NCBI GenBank assembly: GCA_961205875.1
Contig: OY540810.1
Location: 33,914,001 to 33,978,000, forward strand
Source of the DNA: Sialis fuliginosa
Lineage: Eukaryota > Arthropoda > Insecta > Megaloptera > Sialidae
Length of the DNA: 64,000 bases
Direction: 5' to 3'
In this document: one piece after another, positions 1 to 11,451 of the stretch
Position numbering within the stretch: the first letter of the stretch is position 1
Layout: each line of letters begins with the position of its first letter
Notes under the pieces: model-generated
The model's database searches: none
Seen by the model: only the letters and a program-made list of their open reading frames with translations
What the model was told of the DNA's origin: nothing
Made by a program: the position numbers and the translations under genes

Positions 1-547
1 ATCGTACACAAGACGAGAGATACAAATAACTAGATATACCCATAGTTCAATCAGATTAGCATAGATATAACCAAAATCTGGAACGAATTCGGACCAACTT
101 GCTTTTTGGTAGAAACGTTCTACTAGTATCTCTGATCATGCCACAAAAAGTCCGAACTGTGCTGCCGCCGCCATCTTGAAAAATGGCGAGTCAAATATGT
201 TTCCATATCTCGTTAATACCATTTTAATAGTAACACAAGGAGTACCGGTTTTTTTAAATCATAGTAAACGGAGAAAATAACTTTTCGCATTATTTTCAAT
301 TTTACTTGACTCTCGATGTTATTACGAAAATTTTATATAGAATCTTTATGAAATATCATAAATTTGTGCGTATAATAAGACCAAAAACATCAAAAATAAT
401 ACAGTGGGAACAGAAAGAGTATAAATATTCTTAACCCCTACATAAGTGTGTACCATAAGAAGATATATTCCTACTACAGAATTGATGTAAAAAGTTCATG
501 AAAAAATGTCCCAATTACTGCAAATGCATGTAATTTATGTATACTTT
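1..547. other. AT-rich non-coding start of window
   Basis: No gene, RNA gene or complete transposon is visible. A short palindromic stretch (tagaaacgttcta) lies near 110-123, and a slightly GC-richer patch near 150-190 includes 'ccgccgccatctt'. Nothing supports a function. Confidence 0.5.
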
Positions 548-672
548 TGCTTGGTACATGGAGAAATGATTTAAATATTATAATAATCAAATGGGAGGAG
601 CCTACTAAGTTTGTGATAAGCTAATTTGAATGAAAACTAATCGGCCACTTCTGCATGCGACTCTACCTATAT
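548..672 (+). repeat. Dispersed repeat family A, copy 1 (partial)
   Basis: About 125 bp closely match 14770-14884 on the same strand and the reverse complement of 46215-46325. Shared words include 'aatcaaatgggaggagcct' and 'cttctgcatgcgactctac'. Only the distal part of the longer 400-bp unit seen in the other two copies is present. The superfamily is unknown; I infer a transposon fragment from three dispersed, diverged copies. Confidence 0.75.
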
Positions 673-2756
673 ACAACCAAAATATTATAAAATTTTAATA
701 ACCTTCAAAAAATGAAAGATATCTACAAAACATCTTAATATCAACATAACATGTACCTATAACAACACACAATTTGTGGTTTTATAAACTTGAAACCCCA
801 AACGATTAACTCGAATTATCAGTTCTGCCAAATATATAATGTAGTGTGTGTACATTATCACAAACAATTCTACTGATAAAAAGGTGGGAAAATAATCTAA
901 AATAAACAAATGTTTCCTACAAACGCCCACGCATAAATACAAATGTCTGTGAGCGTGTAAGTATATTATTTTTGTTAATGAAACTATTGTGTAACAATAG
1001 AATTATTGTAATAAAAATATTTGCCATTTGAAACTCATTGATTTATATTTATACATATTTTCATGAATGTAAACATTTATTTATTTTTATCTGTAGATAC
1101 GTAATGTTATTGTACAAATATAATAATTATCAGCTAATTGATTTGTTTTATTACAGTATAAGAATATGTAAATTATAAGATTATATTGTGTTTATTTAGT
1201 TTATTGTTAATTTTTAATTAACTAAATATAACAAACAATCTAAGAATTGCTATAGTGTGTAAACTAAAAAACCGAATACACATTTTTAAAGAGAGGTCAA
1301 AATGTAACTACCATTTTTTCATGTACTTTTTTGAATTTTTGAGTATGGTTATAGGTAGGTACAGTGGAGATTTTTTAATATCTAAATTTTGAACGGATAA
1401 CTTTAAAAAATAAATATCCAAATTTGAACCACAGAGACATCATAACTTGTAATGGCATGTAACGTTGTAAGTGAAAGAAAACAACAATAATTAAACATTT
1501 TAATCAATAAGGCACATTTTAGCAAAGAAATTTTAAAGTAATAATCGCACACAAACTTTTTCTGTCTTTTTACGCTGTATTTGTTAACTTTTGTTCCGAG
1601 ACACGTTTTTAAAGCCATTTTTAAAGAGGTTTTAGCAATATTTGAACCGTGATCTTTGGTCAGTCTATCCGTTGTGGTCGAAAATACCGAATCAAAAAAA
1701 AAGTTAACTCGGTTCAAAGTTTTATTCTGCTGCTCCTCATCTGTTAATAAAATTGAGTGTCAATTCGCGTCTTTTTTGTAATTGATTAGTACTTGAAATG
1801 AATGACGAAACGTTATCTTGAATGACAAAACTCGAAACAAAAAGTATTAAAGATCAAAATTTTATCACGAAGAAGAAAGAGCAAGTTTTGTTGGCGAGAA
1901 TAATACTGAAATAATTTCTAAAAAAAATCACTATTTCTAAAATAAAGTCGCGTGAGTTATTTATAATCTAAAACACCGTTAAAAGGAAGTCAAGGATAAT
2001 TTAAAATATGAGATACAAAAAATATTCTGAATAAAATTTCTTTTTTCTCATTGCTTATTTTTAGAAGACGCGTTTAAAAATATAAATAAATAATTTTAAA
2101 ATAAGTTAAAAGTTTATACGGTCTTAAAACTTATATTTTAATGAAGTTTGTTTAAAATTACATCAGCTTTAAAAAAATAACCGCAATATTCCATTCATGA
2201 GACTGATTCTTTGAAAAATTTGTTAATGAAAGGAAATGTACTACATCCTTTCATTGTAAAACTATGAGTTGTAAATTACGAATGTGTCTTTTCTCAAATT
2301 AAATTTTGCGACAAAAACGTGTGTACGAAGAAGCTACATTAATGAAAAAACAAATGATCTTTATATATTAAAATTCTCATTAAAAATTTTCTCAGGATAA
2401 AAATAAATTGAAGAAAAAAGAATAAATTTTCTCGAGATACTTTTACGAGATAAAACATGTTATTAATATGATAATATAGTAATTTATGTTAATTTTTACT
2501 TTATGTACCTATTTTATTTTTAATAAGAAACGTGTTAATATTTACTAACATGTTTCATTACTCACGGCTGGACCTAAAGTTTTGTAAGAGAAAATTTTTG
2601 AAAGTAAATGAAACATTTTCATATCAAGAACATGATATCTTACATCACTAAAGGATTATCAACATATTTTGTTAAAAAAAAGCAATCGCCTTCATGGAGA
2701 TCCTTTCACACTGTTACAACATAAAATCCTTACGTGTGTGTGTATGTATGTGTTAA
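673..2756. other. 2.1-kb AT-rich stretch without recognisable gene
   Basis: Short open frames on the minus strand (757-942; 1403-1717, 104 codons) have low-complexity composition rich in Phe, Lys, Asn and Ile, and show no domain. A/T homopolymers are frequent. No terminal inverted repeats, tRNA or conserved motif could be recognised. Confidence 0.5.
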
Positions 2757-3501
2757 CAGTGGCGTACATAAACGGGGAAAAATAATATATTTGAGAACTT
2801 TGTTATAAAAGCCTACTTACAATCTCTATACATATAAAAATGAATTTAGACTCGGGAATTACTGAACCGATTTCAATGCGGTTTTCACCAATACATAGAT
2901 CATTTTTCTGTGCAATATCGTGGCTATTAATATTTGATGAAAATCTAAGATTAAACATTAAAAAAAAAAACTTTATCAAGTTTACAACTGTCATTTATAG
3001 TATAAAAACCACAGAATAAAAAAAAAACATAGTAGAAATTGAATAAAGAATTCTATAATTACTGTTTGAATATTTTATTAATTTAGGTCATTATGATCAC
3101 GCCTCTTTCAAATATTTTGTCGAACAATTAGGTGATTTTTGATACATGTTAACAGTTAAATATTTTGAAATATATTGATTGAAAATTGAATTATTATACC
3201 TATAATGAAGCATTTAATTTCCAAAGTGAATTTTTGTGTGTAAATCAGAAAAAGAAACAATTCGCGGTGAACCGTGTGTTGTGGGCATGTTGGGTGGGCA
3301 TTTTGAATATTTTAGGTCACTATGATTTCGTGGATATTAACCCATGATCTATTTTTTATAATGTTGCGAATTTTATTTTGAACGAAACTACATTCATAAC
3401 TCAAAAGTTATATTTTTGTGGGTTGAAACATTAGTGCATATCATAGTTCAAATATAGATCATCTGATTGGACTATAAAAAGTAATTACGCGTGCGCCACT
3501 G
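2757..3501. mobile_element. Probable hAT-like non-autonomous element
   Basis: The left end reads CAGTGGCGTAC and the right end GTGCGCCACTG, so the termini are inverted and match hAT-type CAGTGG ends. Flanking 8-mers are tgtgttaa (left) and tgtgtgtg (right), an imperfect target-site duplication; the right one lies in a GT microsatellite that may have expanded afterwards. No transposase frame is seen in about 745 bp. A Helitron-like fragment lies inside. The alternative is two unrelated hAT relics. Confidence 0.5.
2820..2965 (+). mobile_element. Helitron-like 5' end remnant
   Basis: The stretch begins 'tctctatacatataaaaatg' and continues through 'attactgaaccgattt', the typical layout of arthropod non-autonomous Helitron 5' ends (TC start, TATATA-AAA run, 'accgattt'). 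No matching CTRR hairpin end is seen downstream, so it is treated as truncated. It lies inside the candidate hAT element. Confidence 0.5.
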
Positions 3502-3520
3502 TGTGTGTGTGTGTGTGTGT
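3501..3520. repeat. (GT)10 microsatellite
   Basis: Ten uninterrupted GT units follow directly on, and overlap by one base, the CACTG end of the candidate hAT element. Confidence 0.95.
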
Positions 3521-3555
3521 CACCTTAAAGCTCTTTGCACATGTGCATCAAATCC

Positions 3556-3690
3556 AATAACATCCCTTGGTAGGAGGGTGCAAGCACCCCCGGCGGGTCT
3601 GGCTCGGGTGTGGGGCGCGTGAGGGGTTGCCAGGCCACGCGGCGTGCGGACGATGTGAAGAAAAAACACCCCAATTTCTCTCGCTCTATT
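3556..3690. other. GC-rich island in AT-rich DNA
   Basis: The base composition changes sharply here: 'gcacccccggcgggtctggc' and 'gggttgccaggccacgcgg' sit in a region otherwise poor in G and C. One open frame (3567-3803) crosses it but has no recognisable domain. It may be a fragment of a GC-rich retrotransposon or a small CpG-rich element. Family unknown. Confidence 0.5.
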
Positions 3691-4264
3691 GTTGGAGCCG
3701 GTTCTTGTTGCTATCGTTCGGTGTAGAGGCTCTACAAATGCGTGATAGATGTATTTATTTAGGTGTAAGTCCGCGCACTAAGTTTAGTTTGTTATTGTAT
3801 TGAGGCGGTCTCAGAGTTTTTTCTAGTTAAAAACGTCAAAATTATCGATATTTTGAGACTTCTAAATACGTAGTTGTTTGTATTACATGAACATTCATTA
3901 AAAACATTGTTGCACTTTAAATCAACCCTATTTTCAATTCATACTTATCAATACGATAATTTTTGCTTAGATGATAAATAATTTTTTTTAAACCACTGGA
4001 AGAAATTTTGTTCGCCAAATTTGGCCAGTAGGTGATTCCATATAAAAATAATCCAAATCAGAAAGATGGGTGGGGGGTTATATTACATTTTTCTTCTTCA
4101 AAATATATTAAAAAACTACGAATGTTATGTGAAAACTGTATAGACTGTTTTTATAGGGCATTAAATTTTTTCCCAAAAGGTCACTACAACTTTTGTAATA
4201 CAATATCCTTTTATATATCCCTAGATATATCTCCCTTTGCAGAATTTATTATATCTAGTATTGC
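3691..4264. other. AT-rich spacer
   Basis: No gene is recognisable. The 110-codon open frame at 4032-4364 runs into the dispersed repeat that follows and shows no domain, so it is judged to be chance. Confidence 0.4.
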
Positions 4265-4450
4265 CTATGGTCGAAATTCGACCAATATTTTATCTACTTT
4301 AACGGTAAGATACACACATGATTTTTTTGTGCCCAACTATGGCATAATACCTTACCTAACCTAACTTGCTTTTACAACAAAAATTTTCAAATAAAATTGA
4401 ATTGAAATCTCTATACGCATTCTCTACGTTTGATAGAAACCCAAAACTAT
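4265..4450 (+). repeat. Dispersed repeat family B, copy 1
   Basis: Matches 8155-8340 over almost its whole length and 4553-4640 in part. Shared words include 'ttcgaccaatattttat', 'tacacacatgatttttttgt' and 'gaaacccaaaactattta', plus a short 'cctaacctaacct' tract. No terminal repeats were identified. Confidence 0.75.
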
Positions 4451-4552
4451 TTATTTTTTCCACTCGGTGGCGTTAGGACTTAGGAGTATTGCTATGCTGT
4501 TGAACGATGCGTGGAGAAATAAACAAACAGTGGGAGGGGAAATCATGTATAT

Positions 4553-4640
4553 ATGTTAACTTTATTTTACCTGCCTTAACGGCAACATACACACATGATT
4601 TTTTGTACACATTTATGGCACAATATATCTAAGTTTAATT
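4553..4640 (+). repeat. Dispersed repeat family B, copy 2 (short)
   Basis: A partial copy about 100 bp downstream of copy 1, sharing 'ttacctgccttaacggcaac' with the 8.2-kb copy. The word 'cttaacgg' forms part of a small palindrome. The tandem placement suggests local duplication or two insertions. Confidence 0.7.
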
Positions 4641-5482
4641 CACCTCCTTTTATACTAAATACTAAAAAAAAAACGTGCAACAATTTTCGATGTTCACGTA
4701 TTAATTAATATATTGATTTATAAATGAATTTGTTTTTAAAAATATTAATGCCATTGCAACTTTTTAAATTTAAAGATATTTAACAAAATTTTCCCATACA
4801 TATCAAACTGTGATATCCTTAGGTGTTAATAATCTGTTACCTTTTTTATTTGACATTGATTGAATAGTTATAAAACATTTCATTTGGGTATTTGTACATG
4901 TACCAAATCCGTTTAGACTTCCATATAATGCTACATTAACTCCGAACGAGAGGTATTTATTGGAAATACTTCGATGCAAATGTAATCTATGTACCTACAT
5001 TTTATTTATAAATGTCAGAAACTGTTGACAACCCCACTACACAAGATTTGAAGGAGGGTGCTTAGAAAAGTGTTTCCCCTCGTGGCGGTTCTAACCGAAA
5101 TATGGTAGTGTGTGACGAAATGTCGGAGAAACCTAACTGTTGATGTGATTTTGTTAAGTGTTTTGTGAATTGGTTTGGGAATATTCTAGTATAATGTTGC
5201 GTTGACTTGATTTTTAGTTGTAAAAAAATTGTGTGTGTGTGATAAAAAATGTGTTATTTGTTTTATAAAAAATATATATAGGAAATAACGGTTTCGTATT
5301 CGAGGTATGTATGTATCTAGAATTTGTTTAATTCAACAACTAAATTTAATGAATTTTATCTCCATACTGTACAAATGTGGTGTAAGTTACTTTGGTTTCT
5401 AAACGATACTTTTATGAATTTACATACTTTATCCATGACCCCCTTTTTAAGGGACTTTAAGTGTAAAAATAAATAGCATAGG
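4641..5482. other. AT-rich spacer
   Basis: No gene or complete element. A tract near 5030-5160 is less AT-rich ('cccctcgtggcggttctaac'), and a short GT run lies near 5232. Nothing assignable. Confidence 0.4.
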
Positions 5483-5484
5483 TA

Positions 5485-5948
5485 AGGTACTGGCACCAGT
5501 CTTGGATATGACCCCAGTGATGGCTATTTTTTAATTAAATGTACTGAATTAGAAATATTAGTTGATATTTGAATATTAATCTAGATAAATTTAACTGTCT
5601 TACAGCGTGATTTAAAGACAATCGGCCAGGTGGTGGACATTTAAACTAATTATTATATTATTATAGCAACTACTTTACATTGTTTCAAATTTGACCGTTC
5701 TTTCTTTTATATCTTTTGTGTCGTAGTACTTATAATTTTGTAATCATTAACAAGTGTCCATCACTGCGTGTTCATTACTAGTTTTACTTTATCCATTACT
5801 GGAGAAAAAACATAAACAAAATAAAAGGCTATAATTTAATAAACAAAATTGAGAATTAAATTGATTAAATAAAGAGTTACTGTTTTATTAGTAACATGAG
5901 TTCATGAGAACCTTGCTCTTATAGCGACCATTACTGGTGCCAGTACCT
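5485..5948 (+). mobile_element. MITE family C, copy 1 (AGGTACTGGC ends, TA target)
   Basis: The left end AGGTACTGGCACCAGT and right end ACTGGTGCCAGTACCT are inverted repeats, each flanked by TA (5483-5484 and 5949-5950). The element is 464 bp and non-coding. The left part carries 'cttggatatgaccccagt' and the right part 'ccttgctcttatagcgacca', both shared with copies at 35.6 and 58.2 kb. TA flanks fit the Tc1/mariner superfamily, but the internal sequence does not identify a parent transposon. Confidence 0.9.
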
Positions 5949-5950
5949 TA

Positions 5951-7335
5951 TACGTTTATCAACATTTTGAGTTTCGACCATTGGTTAGATCCAATCAAGA
6001 ACTTTGCTTTAAGTTTAATCAACACTAATTGTAAATAGAAACGATTTACTATTTTATTGATAAAGTGTAGGGATAGTATTATTAAATAATATGTACAATA
6101 ATATAATTAAGTATTAATTGTTCATGATTAATTATATTAAATAATTGTGATTAATTATGGATTGATTGTAATATAATCAGTAATCTTGTTTGATGTAGGT
6201 TATGGTTTTATGAACATTGCTTAGTTTAGCTTGAAACATTTTGCGTGCAAAATGAGTTTATAATTATAATAAAATTTGTAATAAATTATGCATGTAGATA
6301 TTAATTAATTTGCTACATATTGTATTTATAATAGTTTTAGGTACCTACTTATATTTTATTTTGACTAAAATATTTTAATTTAACCTTGGTAAATGTTATT
6401 AGTTTTAGGAATGATGCATTTTTGTTGTAATATATGCATTAGTATCTATTTTACAAAATTAGTTTAAATAGTAATCTTCACTCGCTGTTAATTAATATTT
6501 CAAATAAAACGTTAGTATTATAATATTAAATTATCTATGAAGTCACGTTGTGTTATAAAGACAAAAATATCTGATATATTATTTATAATGCATTACGGTT
6601 CAAAAGCCTGAACTTCATATGCATTATTTTGTAATGACTTAAGTTTTTTTCTTTTCTTTAATGTTCAATAATAATGAATTTGCATTAACTTTCACTTATA
6701 TATCTCCAACTGATTGCTAGAAAATCTGCGATTCTTGTATCTGAATAAATATTATCCATTTATATACCTGAACAGGAAGGAAGTTATACATTATAATAGA
6801 TGTGTGAAATTCCTTTAGTGTTCATTAGATAGATTTTTCTCTTAGTCATTTTCTAAGAAAAATAGTACCTATTATTATAAAACGAATCAACCATATATGG
6901 ATAAATTATTTTAGTATTTTCGGATTTCCGTTTCTTAGTGTAAGTAGTGTCTTTATTTTAAGTTTTTAGGTAAGTTTTGACAATCCGTATTTTTGAAAAT
7001 ATATTTTACTTGAGAAATTTATATTATTATCTTATTTATCAATACGTAAATGTAACACATTTTTAATATCTAGGAAGAGAAAGGAATTATATGAAATATT
7101 ACGTGTTTAGTGTCCTTGCCAGTTTTTAATTTTTCTATTAAGAAACAAGTTTATTTTCCATTATAATAAATTAAAATGCATTTCCTGGGAAATGTTTGAC
7201 GCAAGAAAAAATTAAAATAATTTTATTAATAGGAAAATACGTATTATTTTAAAAATATTTGCGATACTAATCGTTATATTAAATCATTAATAAATAAATA
7301 CCATATAACATATATAATAGGGTTCTATTCTGTAA
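5951..7335. other. AT-rich spacer
   Basis: Runs of simple AT-rich sequence with several near-palindromic 'ttaattaat'-type words around 6090-6180. No gene, tRNA or terminal repeat pair was found. Confidence 0.45.
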
Positions 7336-7339
7336 ATAG

Positions 7340-7616
7340 ATTAAGAATTCAAAAGAATTGCTGTTAATTTATTACGTTTTGCGACCCGTAGCGTGTTGCC
7401 GATGTGTAAAAATAGGTAAAAATGGACAAATTGAACTTTGTTTATATTTTTATGACAGAAAATTAAAACCAATCGATATTATATTATGTAAATATGGAGC
7501 CTGTAATGTTCTCTTTCAGAAAATGTAATCTTTTAAGTGGGTTACTAAAGAAATTTAAGATATAGTTAATGCTAACTTTATCAAAGCCATAACTTGTTTG
7601 GGGTGTGTAATAATGT
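7340..7616 (+). repeat. Dispersed repeat family D, copy 1
   Basis: A direct-orientation copy of 63205-63502, with shared words 'gttaatttattacgttttgc', 'aaattgaactttgtttata' and 'acttgtttggggtgtg'. Divergence and small insertions are visible between copies. No terminal inverted repeats were found, so this could be a segment of a longer retroelement or an old duplication. Confidence 0.75.
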
Positions 7617-8154
7617 TTAATAATAATTTCTGTAAAATTAATTTAGGAAACTATTTTTAAGTGTTTAATATAATAATATTATATTACGTGATATAATTAC
7701 ACCAACCTTAATTATATATGATTAATACAAAATATTCTGTTAGTAAGTGAACTTGAAAAAAGTTCCAAGAAATTCATTCATCAAAATGATCAAACATTCA
7801 AAATGAATTGCCTCTATTCTCTTTTCTTCTGAATCATATTCTTCAAAGCAAACGTTAGTATTTAATCACAGTTGGCAGGTAATTTAATCGCAGCTTTATT
7901 CATTTGTTTAAAAATGCTGAGCTCAGTTTTAATATGCTTCGAATAATCACAGGAGGGATTATATATATTTTAAATAAAATGTACAGGTACTTTTTATATA
8001 TTATTACATTTAATTATTGAAGTAATTTTAATTATGTTTTATGGATATGATAATTGTTTGTATATTTTGTGCTTATGGTTTAGTACGTATCTTTATAAGA
8101 TGTACACTAAATTCTGAATTACGTTTTTACTTTTTTGTACATACTAGTAAAATA
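7617..8154. other. AT-rich spacer
   Basis: Mainly poly-AT composition. The 63-codon open frame starting at 8041 runs into the next repeat. No recognisable feature. Confidence 0.4.
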
Positions 8155-8340
8155 TTCGACCAATATTTTACCTGCCTTAACGGCAACATACACACATGCT
8201 TTTTTTGTGCACATCTATGGCACAGTACCTAACCTAACCTGCTTTTACAACAAAAATTTCCAAATAAAAACACAGCAATTAAATGCGAATTGAATCCTCT
8301 ATACGCATTTTATACGTTTGACAGAAACCCAAAACTATTT
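8155..8340 (+). repeat. Dispersed repeat family B, copy 3
   Basis: Nearly full-length match to 4265-4450, ending with the same 'gacagaaacccaaaactatt' border. After this border the copies diverge (a 'cactcggtgg' tract in copy 1, 'gatgaatctg' here), which marks a plausible element boundary. Confidence 0.75.
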
Positions 8341-8534
8341 ATTTTGATGAATCTGCTATTTCATTCTTCTTAGAAAAAGAGATAGACATTAGGGTGGAGT
8401 GAAAAAATTTTTTTTTTCGAATCTTCAAAACGCTATATGCGCAAAATTTGCATTTGTATATCCTTAAAACACCTACCAAAGGAATTTGTAATTGGATATC
8501 ATCCTGAGGTTCATAAATGATTTTCTTTATTAGA

Positions 8535-8870
8535 AAAAAACATAGATTTTTGGGCATTATATCTCGGTAACGGGCCAAGATATTTGAATGCGCAATAATT
8601 TAAAATAAAGAGACGTTCAGTACCTTTAAAATAATATATAACAGTCAAACATTTATTATAGTAAATCGTTTGAAAATGTCCTTAAAAAAGATTATTTTTA
8701 TAAAAAAAAAAACAAAAAAATAAACATCATTTAAAAAATAATGATTAACTATAAAAAAAAATTACAGTTACATATTGTTTTAAAGACACTATTGCTCTTT
8801 AATTTAAATTATTGCGCATTTAAATATCTTTCCCCGTTACCGAGATAGTAAGCTCTAAATTCTGTTAATT
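8535..8870. mobile_element. Fold-back element with about 53-bp arms
   Basis: The left arm (about 8560-8612, containing 'atctcggtaacgggcc' and 'gaatgcgcaataattt') is inverted at about 8794-8847 ('ttgcgcatttaaatatcttt', 'ccgttaccgagat'). The spacer is A-rich. Weaker symmetry extends a little outwards. Exact ends and target duplication are not resolved. A sharp 'agggtggagtg' word at 8391 may be the true left terminus, but no partner was found. Confidence 0.65.
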
Positions 8871-9595
8871 TAATGAAATTAGAGTGTTATAATAGACATA
8901 TCTCAAACGCCACCGCATCTCTCTCACTGTTTTGGAGAAATGTTACACCAGTATGTTAATACAGAATGCGCGGTCCGTGATCAATATCTATGGGTACGAC
9001 CAGTATTGCAATGACGAATGTCAGTCTGTTTTTAATAATATACTATATACACTAATACTTATACTTTTAATACTATACAAGAAACTAATAATTTTATTAA
9101 AGTACAATGAAAATACATATATCATGGTTATATAAAATAAGGTTTGTAGAGTTAATCTAAACTCAGTGTTTTCTAGAAGTTATAACAAAACGACGGCGTA
9201 CCTTTATCAGCACGACTAATTGCGAAAACGAAACCATGTGGTTCATATCATTAATGTTTAATCCAGTATGATACGATTACAATGGACAGGAGGGGTTGCA
9301 CGAACGCGTAATGAAGATATGTGCTTACTGCATGCTATTGGTGTTGTCCTTTTAAATCAATAGTTGTTCCTATCGCTGTTTATCTTATTTATTTTCTGTA
9401 ATAAATATGTATATTATTATTTATATCAAAAGTTATAAAATATGCGCACTGACACGTACTTGAAGGATATAAAGAGATAACAAAAAGATATAATATTGAA
9501 TATGAATGAAGTTTTAGATTGAGAATTGAATTTTCAAACATTCAATATGGAAGTCGTTGAGAAATCAAATAAAATATAATTAAATATTTTTTATA
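8871..9595. other. AT-rich spacer
   Basis: A somewhat richer patch at 9185-9330 ('acgacggcgtacctttatc', 'ggacaggaggggttgcacg') stands out but has no coding potential. Otherwise featureless. Confidence 0.4.
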
Positions 9596-10002
9596 TTTGA
9601 TGGGTGAAATATTTTTCTTCGATAATAATTTTAAAATTCTTTTTAAATCTTTTTTTCGAATTCGAAAGTATCCATTTTGATCTTTCCTGAAACAATTATG
9701 ACTATTTGTTCATGATGTTTGTGTTTCGATCTGTAGATGCTGTATCTCAAAAACGACAATAAAAAGAAGGGTAAAATGGCATATATTTAGATTAGGATCA
9801 ATTTTATTCAAGATTTTTTTTATTCATTAAAAAATATTTAAAGATATAATCGATGTTAAAAAAGAAAAAAATATTTAAAACAAAAATTGTAGAAACGTTA
9901 TTTTCTATATCTTTTATTAGTTAGCTAGTAAATATTTGTTTTATTTAAATAGATAGTATATCACACTGTATATTTTTAGTTTTCATGTATAAGAAAGTCT
10001 CG
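9596..10002 (+). mobile_element. ACTTTCTTATAC family, copy 1 (right part)
   Basis: Right end 'gtataagaaagtctcgtgg' (986-1004 of the 9-kb block), with an upstream body aligning to 10600-10790: 'atccattttgatctttcct' and 'gactatttgttcatgatgtt' correspond to 'atccattttgaccttccct' and 'gactattttcgccatgatgt'. The left terminus is eroded or deleted. Non-coding and diverged. Confidence 0.65.
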
Positions 10003-10541
10003 TGGTATCAATAATGTGGTAGATTTTGTGGAATTACTAAGTTGAATTAATAATAATTAATATTTGTACGGCATTAAGTATGGATGCATTATTTTATATG
10101 ACTTCATGTGTGGCCCAGCACATATGTTATACGTCTATCGAACCTACTTTAATGAGGACATCATAACAATGACAAATATGCCGAACACATTCGATCTACG
10201 TCCGAATAAAAACTCAGCTCGCCATCTACCAATGAGTACCACTGAAGTTTCCGCTCGATAACTAGCATTGTCTACATATATGATTTAATTTTGATACAGT
10301 ATCAGACGTGCATACACGGAGTCTCTTTCTACGGACTCGATTCCAAGAAACCAGGCCAGCCGTCGCTCGGAGAACTTGTTCTTTGTTGCTAATGCGTTTG
10401 TTTTGTTGCATAATCTGCATTCTGCAAATATCATCTAATTCACGACCATCCACTGCAGATAGATCCAGCTAGTGAAAGTCTATGCCCATTTGTTTGTGTG
10501 TGATCTAGGGATGCTCAAAGGTTACTCAGATAAATATTTTT
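10003..10541. other. Spacer between two copies of one repeat family
   Basis: Composition is slightly less AT-rich (10190-10470). The short opposed open frames at 10064-10261 and 10262-10453 show no domain. No recognised feature. Confidence 0.4.
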
Positions 10542-11451
10542 ACTTTCTTATACCCATGTATATTTGTATATGAAATATACATACATATAGTATAGCGAGC
10601 CCGATTTTTTTCGAAATCAGGATTTTGATGGAATTATCCATTTTGACCTTCCCTAAATCCATTTGACTATTTTCGCCATGATGTCTATGTGTCTGTCTGT
10701 CTATCGGTCTGTAAGCGCTGTAACTCAAATATGAGAATTAAATCGTAGAAGGGTGAAATTTTATATTTAAGATTAATTTTTGTCTGGGAATAAAACCTTT
10801 TATTTTTGAAAACGATCTTCCAACCGGATACGGATGTTTACCTACGTCGATTTTTGAATTTTTCGAATTACTCTGAAATAGAATTAGAGAAAAATCGTCA
10901 AGTTAAAAATTGTAGGTAATTTATGTTCTATTCATTTTTTCGAAAAAAAACAATTTTTTTAATTTTTTGTTTTAGTTATAGGTAATTCAAATGGTTCATA
11001 ACAGAGAAATGCATGAGTGTCATGGGACTTTCTTATACGTATTACAGAGATTGAACAGTGTGCGTGTTTGCCATAGGTAACACGGGACTTTTTTATACGT
11101 AATACTGAGAGTGAATAGTGTGAGTGATTCTAAATAATTATTTAAATAAATTCTTTGTGACAAAATCATAAATGTTGGAAAAATTATAGATAAAAACATA
11201 CTCGACATTTTGTATCTAAAATATTTTTTTCTTATTTCAAAAATAATTCGAAAATTGACAAGAGTAAACATCCGTTTTCGGTTAAGTTATTACGTTCAAA
11301 AAATTAATTTGATACATATTATCTATAGTTTATGTCCAATTCATTTTATTCTATCTGGTATTAGTTTGTCAGAAATATGTTTTAATAAAATAAGAATCAC
11401 GTACACTGTTCACTGTCAGGATTACGTATAAGAAAGTCCCGTGACTCTCAT
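10542..11451. mobile_element. ACTTTCTTATAC family, copy 2 (long, composite)
   Basis: The left end ACTTTCTTATACCC at 10542 is inverted against GTATAAGAAAGTCCC at 11426-11440. The body has a short CTGT run near 10690 and words shared with the 43.5-kb copy ('cggatacggatgttta', 'aaattatagataaaaacat'). Two extra end-like words, 'gggactttcttatacgtatt' near 11024 and 'gggacttttttatacgtaat' near 11086, lie inside in the opposite orientation to the right end. The element is therefore rearranged or contains a nested second copy. Confidence 0.7.

Noticed and set aside
4032..4364. 110-codon open frame
   Set aside because: Its 3' half is dispersed repeat family B, and the translation has no recognisable motif.
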